A DNA stretch of 45,288 nt from CAZAYP01 sp964489425 [NCBI: uncultured Verrucomicrobiota bacterium]. GTDB lineage: Bacteria > Verrucomicrobiota > Kiritimatiellia > RZYC01. The position numbers and the translations under genes are program-made. Under the pieces are notes generated by a model. It was given only the letters and a program-made list of their open reading frames with translations, was not told where the DNA came from and made no database searches. Below, in pieces: positions 14,320-21,548 of this stretch; the stretch's first letter is position 1; each line of letters opens with the position of its first letter. The DNA lies in assembly GCA_964489425.1 (NCBI GenBank), contig CAZAYP010000046.1:1-45288 (forward strand), in the 5' to 3' direction.

Positions 14320-16314
14320 CTACCCCCGCGCGGCCGACCGGAGCCGGGCGGCCAGGCTGGCCTTGTCGTTGAAGACGCAGTCGTCGTACCCAGGCAGGAT
14401 CCAGTCGGGGCGCGACCGGATGATGTGCTCGATGCCTTGCTGAACCAGCGGCGCCAGGGGCTGGCCAGGCTCGGCGCGGCGGGCATGGGCTAACGCGATC
14501 TGGAAGATCCATTCGTGCACCCGCGCCTGGTCGGCCGGCGGCAGGGCTCCGCCGGTGCCGGGCACCAGATCCAAGACCTGGCGCGCCACGGCGCGCATGG
14601 CCGCTGCGGGTGGGTCGGACGCGGCCGGCTCCCGGGCCCGCAGCAGCACGCGGCCGCCGGACGCCAGGATCTCCCACAGCCGCTGGTGCATGCCCTGGGC
14701 AATATTGAGGTGCAGGTTGGCCCCGGCGGCCTGGTAGGCGCGGTTCAGCTCCGCGCCGTGGGCCAGCCGGCCACGGGCATAGCGGGCAAAGCGCGGGTGC
14801 TGCTCCCAGCCGACCCCGTAGAGGGCCAGATCCAACTCCAACTGCACGGCCCATTCCAGCACCACGTGCCGGTAGATCGTGTCGTTCAGCCGCCAGTAGA
14901 ACAGGCGCATCAGGTCTTCCGCCGCCTCCGGCGCGCCGGTATCCGACTGCGGCCCGGGCGGGCACGCCGCGGCGAATTCCGGGAACTGTCGCAGGCCGTC
15001 GATGAACCGGGCGCGGTCGCACAAGGTGCGGCCGGCACGGTGCTCCGCCCACAAGAAGTCGTGGATGGCGTGGGCCGTGGCCCGCGAGATGCCGTGCGGC
15101 GCCACCGCGGGGATGATGGTGTGCTCCAGCACCTGGTCCGCCGGCTTGCTGACATTGCTCATAAACGCCAGTTCGCACCCGAACCGGGCGCGGTCGTCCG
15201 CGGACAGCCGCACCGGGTGGAACAGGGCCGGGTTCACGGGCACACCGGCCGGCCGCACCCGATCCGGCGGGTAGCCGTGCCGGCTGACCAACTGCTCGGT
15301 TTGATAGCCGATGATCAAGTCGCGCCGCCCGCGGCGGGCATACTCGGTGATTTGGGCGCCGGCGGCCGGGCTGAACAGGTGATCCATCTCGTCCTGGATC
15401 CACGTCACGAACATCAGGTTGCGGGGGTAGCACTCCTCCGCCTCGGAGCGCAGGTGATCGATGAACAGGAACACGTCCGGCCGGAAGTCGTGGAGGATCT
15501 TGACCAGGAAATACGGGGTCAGCATGGCATCCATGGCCAAAACGCGCGGGTCCCAGCCCATGGCGGTGAAAGCGGCAGCCGTGTCGCGGGCGCTGTGCTG
15601 GACCACGGTGGACCAAGTGCAGGTGGGCATGAGCAGGCGCGGGGCGCGGCCGCCACGGCCGGCCAGGACCGCGGCCAGGTCCGGATCGCCCAGGGCCTCG
15701 TAATATTGATTGTTGGCGGCCCGCAGGCGCTCGGTTTCCGCCACGCGCTCGTCGATCAACTGCGCGAACGGCGGCATGATGCGGTCAAGGGTCGCGGCCG
15801 GCGCGTTGGAAATCAGCGTGAACAGGTGCGGGAACTCGGGATGGGCCCGCAGGAACTCCAACCGGGCCGGCAGGTCTTCGTACCAGAACCAGTGTACGCG
15901 CGGGGAGCGGATCACGTCCACGGCCGGCAGGGATTGCAGGAAAGCGTACAGCCCGACGGTCGAGTCCAGGCACACCCAGATCGGCTGGGCGCAATGGGGC
16001 GTGACCACCTTGTCGCTCAAGGAGTACAGGTACAACAGCTCATGGCCAGGATACAGGCCCACCACCAGGATGGGCCGCGTGAAATCCTGAAGGTACTTGG
16101 CGTACTCCTCGAGCTGGGCGTTCATGCGGGCCACGGGCTGGACCGCATCCGTGATGGGGATGACGCGGCCCTGCTGCTGCACGCCGTAGGCGATGCTGCC
16201 GTCCGGCGTGGGCATGACCCGCACGTTTTCCTTGCCGGGCAGGCCGGCCACGCGCGCCGCCAGGTCGGGATACCGCGCGCGCAGGGCGGCCATATTGGCC
16301 TCAAAGCAGCTCAT
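14320..16314 (-). CDS. Glycosyltransferase-like protein (CgeB/DUF3880-type)
   Basis: A 664-residue cytoplasmic protein without a signal peptide. The C-terminal third (residues about 430-600) has the pattern of GT-B fold glycosyltransferases of the CgeB/Glyco_trans_1_2 kind: LYGVGWEQHPRFARYARG, AELNRAYQAAGANLHLNIAQGMHQRLWEILASGGRVLLR. In these families such a segment holds the nucleotide-sugar site. The middle section (FLFIDHLRSEAEECYPRNLMFVTWIQDEMDHLF) resembles the acceptor half. The N-terminal 200 residues are not recognised. A role in glycosylating a surface protein or appendage is an inference. No SD is clear at the ATG. A terminator follows at 14271-14303. Confidence 0.72.
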   Translation of the reverse strand: MSCFEANMAALRARYPDLAARVAGLPGKENVRVMPTPDGSIAYGVQQQGRVIPITDAVQPVARMNAQLEEYAKYLQDFTRPILVVGLYPGHELLYLYSLSDKVVTPHCAQPIWVCLDSTVGLYAFLQSLPAVDVIRSPRVHWFWYEDLPARLEFLRAHPEFPHLFTLISNAPAATLDRIMPPFAQLIDERVAETERLRAANNQYYEALGDPDLAAVLAGRGGRAPRLLMPTCTWSTVVQHSARDTAAAFTAMGWDPRVLAMDAMLTPYFLVKILHDFRPDVFLFIDHLRSEAEECYPRNLMFVTWIQDEMDHLFSPAAGAQITEYARRGRRDLIIGYQTEQLVSRHGYPPDRVRPAGVPVNPALFHPVRLSADDRARFGCELAFMSNVSKPADQVLEHTIIPAVAPHGISRATAHAIHDFLWAEHRAGRTLCDRARFIDGLRQFPEFAAACPPGPQSDTGAPEAAEDLMRLFYWRLNDTIYRHVVLEWAVQLELDLALYGVGWEQHPRFARYARGRLAHGAELNRAYQAAGANLHLNIAQGMHQRLWEILASGGRVLLRAREPAASDPPAAAMRAVARQVLDLVPGTGGALPPADQARVHEWIFQIALAHARRAEPGQPLAPLVQQGIEHIIRSRPDWILPGYDDCVFNDKASLAARLRSAARG

Positions 16315-16362
16315 GCCACCCGGTCATACCAGATTATCGCGCGCCAGGAAACCAAAACGGTC

Positions 16363-18471
16363 TTAGCGAATCCACGGCTCGTCCGTGGGCCACGGCTGGG
16401 GCGTGGGCGTTTCGCCGGGCGCCGCGCCCGCGAACAGCAGGTCCAGCCAGGCATTGCCGCGGGCGCGGGGCGTGGGCGTTGCCGTGGGTTCCGGCCCAGA
16501 GGTGGGCGTCGGCGTCGGCGCTCCCGTCACGGTCGGCGTTGGGGTTGGCCCCTCGGTGGGCGTGGAGGTCGGGGTAGGTTCCATCGTCGCCGTAGGCGTG
16601 GGGGTTGCTTCCATGGTGGCCGTGGGGGTGGGCGAGGGCCCTTCCGTGGGGGTGGACGTCGGCGTGGGCTCCATGGTCGCCGTGGGCGTGGGGGTCGCTT
16701 CCGGGGTGGGGGTCGGCGTGGGCGGGTCCATGCGGCTCCAGTCCGGCATGCGGCTGCAGCCGTTCGTGGTCACGCGCCACAGCCGGCCGGCCCGGTTGCG
16801 GTCCAAGATCCACAGATCGCATTCCTCGCCAAAACCGCCGCGGAGATAGAACACGACGTAGGCGCCATCCGGCGACACCGAGGGCTTGAACGGGACCTCG
16901 TTGTTGAATACCAATTGGGTCACCACCGCGCCGCTCGCCAGCGGGTAGTCGAGCAAGCTGGCGCCGCTGACATACGTGAAGCCGGATCCGTCCGGCCACC
17001 AGGCCGGATAGTTGGCCTGGTAGGCGCCGTCCGGTACCAGGCGCGTGCCAAGGCCGCCGTCGGGCGTGGTGCTGTAGATCCCGTAGCCTTCGCGGCGGTA
17101 CAGGATGTCGTCCGTGGCGGGGGACCAGGCGATCTGGTAGGCCGCCAGCGCATCGAACAGGTTGGTGCCAATCGGCTCACCCGCGTAGAAAAACCGGCGC
17201 GGAATGCCGGCCACGGAGGTGGCGACATACATCTGGTCACGCCGCCAGCTGATGCCGGAGCTGTTGTAGGCGCCGCAGATGCCAGTGAAGTCCACGTAGC
17301 CGGCGTCGGCCGTGCCGCCTTCCTGCACGTCCACGATTCCGGCGGTGAACTGCTTGCCGTTGGGACAACTCAGGCTGCTCCAGTTGAGCACCACCGACTG
17401 CAGCACGCCCGCGCCCAGGTCCGCGACGTTGTTGACCGTGAACGGCGTCTCGGTGCCCAATCCGCCGACATCCACGCTCAGCGGCTCCCGGGCGCCCTCC
17501 ACGTAAACGAGGCATGAATCAATGGCGCCGTACTGGTTGCGGATCGTGCCCGTCACGGTGCCTTGGCCGTACCCGTTGATGGCCGCTTTGTCCGGCGGGT
17601 TGCTGATGCGCCGCAGCGGGCCGCCCGAGGCCGGAATGGCGTACACGTCGCTATGGAACGCGGAGTACGCGGCTTCGTGCTGGCTGTTGAAGCAGAGTTC
17701 GTACGCATCCGGCCGCCAGCCGACATCGAAGATGTACGAGCCGCCGGGCCCGATGGTGCCGGTGTTGGTCCAGAGCGTGGCCTGCTCGGTGCCGTCGGGC
17801 CGCATGCGGTTGACCGTCAGCGGGTAATACCCCCCCGCGGTGGTGCCGATGTAACCCAGCGCCCCGATCCATTCCGGGACGCCGCGCGTGCCGGACACCA
17901 CGAAGCTCGTGCGCTCGATATTGGCGTACACGGACCCGGGCCCGGCCATGTCGCGCGCCTGAAAATCCATGGCCAGCATGACGCGCTTGCCCTGGTCGCG
18001 GGCGGTGTTGAGCGCGGCCACCTGCGTACTATCCAGCGTTACCGTGTTGGTGGTCCACACGCCGGTGACCGGCACAAAGTTGTAGGCTTCCTCCAGCGTG
18101 ACCAGGATGTTGGCCTGCTCATCGATCAGGCCGGCGCGGAACAAAGCCACGAAGGGGCTCACGGCATTCTCGGTGGCGAAGGCATACGACCACGAGAACT
18201 GCGCCACGGTCGTGGTGTCGGGGAGCTGATACAACTCTTGGTACGCGCCCGTGTAATAGGGCGACAGTACGGGTGGCCACAGCCGCAACGCGAGTGCGCC
18301 GCCCGGGCCATAGGCCCCCACGCCACTCAGGCCGGCCGTGTACCAGCAAGACTTGTTCTGTCCAAAGTCGCCGTTGCGGACGATTTCTTCGTCCGTGATG
18401 TCGGCGGCCAAGGCGCTGGCAGCGGACAGCATGACGGACAGGATCATGGCGCGGCGGCAGACATAACGCAT
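16363..18471 (-). CDS. Secreted beta-propeller (PD40/WD40-like) protein with Pro-Thr tandem-repeat tail
   Basis: A 702-residue exported protein. A signal peptide occupies residues 1-22 (MILSVMLSAASALA). Residues about 25-190 look like a carbohydrate-binding-like beta domain (VRNGDFGQNKSCWYTAGLSG). Several PD40-type blades follow (e.g. VPDGAYQANYPAWWPDGSGFTYVSGAS; VSPDGAYVVFYLRGG). Residues about 582-668 are a PTPTPT/ATMEPTPTSTPTEGP linker in which TATMEPTPTSTPTEGP recurs 30 residues apart. A 32-residue tail (NAWLDLLFAG...) ends the protein, with no PEP-CTERM or LPXTG motif visible. The ATG at 18471 has AAGGAG 6 nt upstream and directly precedes the signal peptide. It probably acts outside the cell, with the linker as spacer; the ligand is unknown. 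Confidence 0.8.
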   Translation of the reverse strand: MRYVCRRAMILSVMLSAASALAADITDEEIVRNGDFGQNKSCWYTAGLSGVGAYGPGGALALRLWPPVLSPYYTGAYQELYQLPDTTTVAQFSWSYAFATENAVSPFVALFRAGLIDEQANILVTLEEAYNFVPVTGVWTTNTVTLDSTQVAALNTARDQGKRVMLAMDFQARDMAGPGSVYANIERTSFVVSGTRGVPEWIGALGYIGTTAGGYYPLTVNRMRPDGTEQATLWTNTGTIGPGGSYIFDVGWRPDAYELCFNSQHEAAYSAFHSDVYAIPASGGPLRRISNPPDKAAINGYGQGTVTGTIRNQYGAIDSCLVYVEGAREPLSVDVGGLGTETPFTVNNVADLGAGVLQSVVLNWSSLSCPNGKQFTAGIVDVQEGGTADAGYVDFTGICGAYNSSGISWRRDQMYVATSVAGIPRRFFYAGEPIGTNLFDALAAYQIAWSPATDDILYRREGYGIYSTTPDGGLGTRLVPDGAYQANYPAWWPDGSGFTYVSGASLLDYPLASGAVVTQLVFNNEVPFKPSVSPDGAYVVFYLRGGFGEECDLWILDRNRAGRLWRVTTNGCSRMPDWSRMDPPTPTPTPEATPTPTATMEPTPTSTPTEGPSPTPTATMEATPTPTATMEPTPTSTPTEGPTPTPTVTGAPTPTPTSGPEPTATPTPRARGNAWLDLLFAGAAPGETPTPQPWPTDEPWIR
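16467..16727 (-). repeat. Pro-Thr coding minisatellite
   Basis: GC-rich degenerate repeats of GGCGTGGGG/GGCGTCGGC units encode alternating Pro-Thr with ATME and TEGP inserts. A 90-bp higher-order period is visible: the block encoding TATMEPTPTSTPTEGP occurs twice. Such tracts change length by slippage or unequal recombination. Confidence 0.8.
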
Positions 18472-18543
18472 GGGGGCTCCTTGATCGGCGGTACGCGGGG
18501 TGGTTGTTGAGAATGAAGCGGAGATGAACATCACGGGTTCCCG

Positions 18544-18804
18544 TCAAACAGGCGTGGCGGCGGACGGTGGCGCGGCCGGCGGGTCAAGCATGGGCGCCGG
18601 TGGGGTTTGCCGGTCGGCCTCAATAATCTTGTCGAGCGCATCGCGAAATGTCAGCAGGCCGGTGGACGGGATGATCACCGTGTCCCGGCGCCCGCCGACA
18701 TCCTCGGTGATTTTCAGGAAACGGCCACGCGGGTTTTCCTTGTAGTCGAGAAAAAACAGCTTGCGCTCCACAAGGATCTTCTGGCTCGCCAGATTCGTTT
18801 CCAC
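18544..18804 (-). CDS. PUR-alpha-like (DUF3276) single-stranded nucleic-acid-binding protein
   Basis: An 86-residue protein with one PUR repeat: KILVERKLFFLDYKENPRGRFLKITEDVGGRRDTVIIPSTGLLTFRDALDKIIEAD. The xFxxDxKENxRGRFLKIxE core and the IIPSxG strand are the signature of bacterial PUR-alpha homologues, which bind single-stranded DNA or RNA as dimers. The last 20 residues are a Pro/Ala-rich tail (TPPAPMLDPPAAPPSAATPV), unusual for the family. The GTG at 18804 was chosen because AAAAGGAGGG lies a few bases upstream and homology starts right after it; the longer open frame upstream looks non-coding. It reads toward the beta-propeller gene 73 bp away, but that gene has its own SD. Confidence 0.82.
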   Translation of the reverse strand: METNLASQKILVERKLFFLDYKENPRGRFLKITEDVGGRRDTVIIPSTGLLTFRDALDKIIEADRQTPPAPMLDPPAAPPSAATPV

Positions 18805-19050
18805 GCCTGCCCTCCTTTTGCCCAAAGGCCCTCGCCACCCTGCCGCCCGCGCGCGCCCGTGCCAGACAAAGCCGCCGCCGCCAGCTTTCCTTATACGTCG
18901 GCCGCGTCCCGGCGTCAAGCCTGCGCCGCGGAGAAACTGGGGTTCATCCGGGAAGTTCCTGTCTGAGACCGATCGCCACGGCGTGGCCCAACCCGGATCA
19001 GAATTGCGGTCACAGCGCGGCCGGCGGCGGCGGCCAATGGGAATAACCAG

Positions 19051-19144
19051 AACCACGGATGCACGCGGATTAACACGGATATTTCAGGGGCATCCATTTC
19101 CTGAACCGATTCACATCTGCGTCCATCCGTGTCCATCCGTGGTT
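19051..19144. repeat. Interspersed 'CATCCGTGGTT' inverted-repeat element
   Basis: The 11-bp arm AACCACGGATG (19051-19061) is exactly complementary to CATCCGTGGTT (19134-19144). Between them are further ACACGGAT and CATCCGTG copies. I recognise very similar text (head 'accacggatgcacgcggatt') as a widespread intergenic repeat in environmental genomes; that is memory, not a search. It sits near the left edge of the lower-GC segment 19.3-21.4 kb. Confidence 0.75.
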
Positions 19145-19255
19145 GTTGCTCTTCTTCCAGTCGCACCCATTCATTGAAATCCAGACAGGCAATTGTCGGA
19201 TGATCCGAAACACGGGCGTCAACCGCGCTCGTCGGGTTTGACTGTCGTGTTTGAC

Positions 19256-19284
19256 TTGCCAAAACAGCGGCGCCGTTTTACAAT
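19256..19284 (+). promoter_or_regulatory. Sigma70-like promoter of the beta-helix gene
   Basis: TTGCCA (19256-19261), a 17-bp spacer and TACAAT (19279-19284) match the -35/-10 consensus at 5 of 6 positions each. It lies 66 bp before the ATG at 19351, which has AAGGGG upstream. Confidence 0.6.
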
Positions 19285-19350
19285 CCTACGCAAGAGTTAA
19301 GCTCGACGTAATTAACTCATGGAAAACCAATTAGCAATTAAGGGGCCATT

Positions 19351-20538
19351 ATGCTGAAGGCAGGCACGTATCGAATGGGTAGCGCGACATCAATGTTGTT
19401 ATTTGCAGCCTTGTCTTTGCAGGTGCTGGCGCAAGGGCCGCTCACACCGCCCGGTCCGCCGGGGGAAACGATGAAGAACCTTGGGCAGATCGAGCCGCGG
19501 ACACCGATTTCGAGTGTGCCCTATATTATCACCCAGGCAGGGTCCTACTACCTGACCACCAATCTGGCCGCAGGTTCCGGACAAAACGGGATCGAGGTTC
19601 AGGCTGATGATGTGACGATTGATCTGGCGGGCTTCACGCTTCGAGGGGTCGGATTCAGCACCGGGGACGGGATCAATCAGGCGAATACCCTGCGCAACCT
19701 GACCGTACTCAACGGCAATCTCGTCAACTGGCGGGCTAATGGCAAAAGTGGCGTCTCTGCGGGTGCATCCGCGCGAGTCGTCGGGGTTAATGCGTCGTCG
19801 AATTGGTTTGGCTTCACGATGGGTCGCGGCAGTTTGCTGAGCCAGTGTTCGGCACAATACAACTTTAATAAGGGCATCGTGGCGGGCGATGGCAGCATGC
19901 TGAGCGAGTGCTTGGCCCAGGATAACACGGGAGAAGGCATTCGAGCGGGCGTTGGCAGCACCCTCGCCTCTTGTGTGGCCGTTTCCAATTATACAGGCAT
20001 CTACGCGTACGATGGATGCACGCTCACCTCTTGCTCGGCCTCTGGCAACAAAGTCATCGGCATCTCGGCGAACCAGGGGAGCACCCTCACCGGGTGCGCG
20101 GCTTCTTACAACGCCAGCAACGGTATCAACGTGGCCATCGGCAGTACCCTCACCGATTGCTCGGCCTTTTACAACGCCGGCGACGGCTTCTATACGGCAG
20201 ATGGCTGTACCATCATCAGATGTTCAGCCGCATACAACGCCGGCGATGGCATTCAAATCAGTTCTCGCTGCCGAGTTGAAAACTGCACGGCGATTGCCAA
20301 TGGACGTGGCGCCGGCACCGGCGCCGGCATTCATGCGCCGAAGACCGACAGTCGGATTGATGGGAACGATGTTAAAGGCAATGATCTTGGTCTTTATGTG
20401 GAAGGCACCGGCAACCTGATTGTTCGCAACAGCAGCAGGGACTTAAATGAGATTAGCGTCACCAACAAAATCGGCACCATAATAACACTTCCAGAAGATA
20501 TGCCAAGCGCGGGCGCGTGGGCGAATTTCGCGTACTAA
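19351..20538 (+). CDS. Secreted right-handed parallel beta-helix protein
   Basis: A 395-residue exported protein. Residues 1-28 are a signal peptide (SMLLFAALSLQVLAQG). Residues about 42-100 carry the leader MKNLGQIEPRTPISSVPYIITQAGSYYLTTNL and VTIDLAGFTLRG, which I associate with a large beta-helix family in Verrucomicrobiota-Kiritimatiellota genomes. Residues about 100-350 are 22-residue coils with the motif GSTLTxCSAxYNxxxGI repeated about ten times, the pattern of a parallel beta-helix. The fold often binds or cleaves polysaccharides, but no lyase catalytic residues can be assigned. Its DNA is less GC-rich than the flanking genes. The next gene, also exported, starts 22 bp downstream. Confidence 0.85.
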   Translation: MLKAGTYRMGSATSMLLFAALSLQVLAQGPLTPPGPPGETMKNLGQIEPRTPISSVPYIITQAGSYYLTTNLAAGSGQNGIEVQADDVTIDLAGFTLRGVGFSTGDGINQANTLRNLTVLNGNLVNWRANGKSGVSAGASARVVGVNASSNWFGFTMGRGSLLSQCSAQYNFNKGIVAGDGSMLSECLAQDNTGEGIRAGVGSTLASCVAVSNYTGIYAYDGCTLTSCSASGNKVIGISANQGSTLTGCAASYNASNGINVAIGSTLTDCSAFYNAGDGFYTADGCTIIRCSAAYNAGDGIQISSRCRVENCTAIANGRGAGTGAGIHAPKTDSRIDGNDVKGNDLGLYVEGTGNLIVRNSSRDLNEISVTNKIGTIITLPEDMPSAGAWANFAY

Positions 20539-20560
20539 AGGTATAGCGGGAGAACCAGCC

Positions 20561-21424
20561 ATGAAGGCTATTATCCTTACAGCCAGCCTGGCGCTGCTCG
20601 TCGCGTCCGCCCGGGCCGATACGACCATCAACACGAACCACCATTACGCCTACGGCGCCAACATCGGCTGGATTGAGTTGCGCGGCGATGTGCTGCATGG
20701 GGCGGTTCTGGGTCAGTCTTACCTGACCGGTTATGTGTGGAGCGCGAATTGCGGTTGGATCGGGTTGGGCAATGGGCCGGCCAACGGCTGGAGCTATTCC
20801 AATTTGTCCAGCAATGATTGGGGGGTCAACCACAACGGCACGGGCCTTCTTTCCGGCTATGCCTACGGGGCCAACATCGGCTGGATTAATTTCGACCAAA
20901 CCTACGGGCGCCCCCGCGTGGACTTGCGCACGGGCAATCTCTCCGGCTACATCTGGGGCGCCAATATCGGCTGGATGGGTTTTTCCAATGTGCAGGCCTA
21001 CTCCCAAACCGATCGACTCGACTCCGGCCCGGATACCGATCACGATGGCATTCCCGATGCGTGGGAATATAAGGAAGCCGGCAATCTTACGTCATTGTGG
21101 GGCGATGGTCATGATGCGGATGGGGATCACATGAGCGATGTCGCGGAATACGGCGCCGACACCAGCCCGTTGAACGATCAGTCCTTATTGACAGTGGTGG
21201 GTGTGCAGCAACAGGCTAGCGCCACGCTGCTGACTTGGACCATCCGGTACTCACGATTTTACCGATTAGCCCAAAGCACCAATCTGCTCGTCGGGACGTG
21301 GCGCGATACCGGACTTGGTCTTATGAGTCCGGAAATCGGAGGCACCATGACTCGCGAAATCGCCGATCAAGCCGAACCCATTACCTTCTACTGTCCTGAA
21401 GCAGTGATCCCACTCGAAGAGTGA
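20561..21424 (+). CDS. Secreted 'GANIGWI' repeat protein with calcium-binding thrombospondin-3-like motifs
   Basis: A 287-residue exported protein. The signal peptide is residues 1-19 (MKAIILTASLALLVASARA). Four repeats of the type YAYGANIGWIE, YVWSANCGWIGL, YAYGANIGWINF and YIWGANIGWMGF cover residues about 28-150. They are followed by DTDHDGIPDAWEY and DADGDHMSDVAEY, Asp-rich loops of thrombospondin type 3 kind that bind calcium. The last 90 residues (LTVVGVQQQASATLLTWTIRYSRFYRLAQSTNLLVGTWRD) resemble the Ig-like C-terminal module of many PVC surface proteins. Function is unknown; an extracellular structural or adhesive role is an inference. GGGAGA precedes the ATG. Confidence 0.8.
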   Translation: MKAIILTASLALLVASARADTTINTNHHYAYGANIGWIELRGDVLHGAVLGQSYLTGYVWSANCGWIGLGNGPANGWSYSNLSSNDWGVNHNGTGLLSGYAYGANIGWINFDQTYGRPRVDLRTGNLSGYIWGANIGWMGFSNVQAYSQTDRLDSGPDTDHDGIPDAWEYKEAGNLTSLWGDGHDADGDHMSDVAEYGADTSPLNDQSLLTVVGVQQQASATLLTWTIRYSRFYRLAQSTNLLVGTWRDTGLGLMSPEIGGTMTREIADQAEPITFYCPEAVIPLEE

Positions 21425-21475
21425 CGGATCCGGCGGCATGCTGGTGTCCCACAGCACCAAGAACAATTCTTTCAC
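21425..21475 (-). pseudogene. Truncated 5' end of a gene downstream of the PPDK_N gene
   Basis: On the minus strand GGAGGTGAT, a perfect ribosome-binding site, lies 3 nt before a GTG at 21475 that overlaps a stop as TGTGA. It opens the peptide VKELFLVLWDTSMPPDP. After about 17 codons the frame enters the 3' end of the opposite-strand GANIGW gene and ends at 21266 without looking like protein. The simplest reading is that a real coupled gene began here and its body was replaced when the 19.3-21.4 kb segment arrived. The alternative is a 69-residue gene fully overlapping the GANIGW gene. Function unknown. Confidence 0.4.
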
Positions 21476-21548
21476 AGCATCACCTCCACGATTTGGCCGC
21501 CGAACACGGCGCAGGCGCGTGCAAGCTGCGCGGCCACCGCGGGATTCG
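21472..21548 (-). other. Probable frameshifted C-terminal extension of the PPDK_N-like protein
   Basis: Right after the stop of the upstream gene, the -1 frame continues as LTNPAVAAQLARACAVFGGQIVEVML and stops at 21472, with strongly G/C third positions. Joined to the gene's last residues (RFGATMG) it reads as uninterrupted protein. The sequence ATGGGCTGACG would need one extra base, or a -1 slip at GGC, to fuse them. A single-base assembly error, a recent mutation or programmed frameshifting are all possible. Confidence 0.5.

Larger units (their letters stand above)
18805..19350. other. 546-bp intergenic region with interspersed inverted repeat and promoter
   Basis: No convincing gene. The right half is less GC-rich than the left. 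It contains the 'ATCCGTG' inverted-repeat element (19051-19144) and a good promoter (19256-19284) for the beta-helix gene. Open frames across the repeat on both strands look spurious. Confidence 0.7.

Noticed and set aside
14515-17517. A 1000-codon plus-strand open frame opposite the glycosyltransferase and beta-propeller genes
   Set aside because: It spans two antisense genes and the gap between them and becomes Gly/Arg-repetitive opposite the Pro-Thr tract; a composition artefact.
18915-19262. Minus-strand frame reading MDTDGRRCESVQ...EISVLIRVHPWFWLFP
   Set aside because: It is the translation of the interspersed CATCCGTGGTT repeat; this peptide text is a familiar false gene in many genomes and has no ribosome-binding site here.
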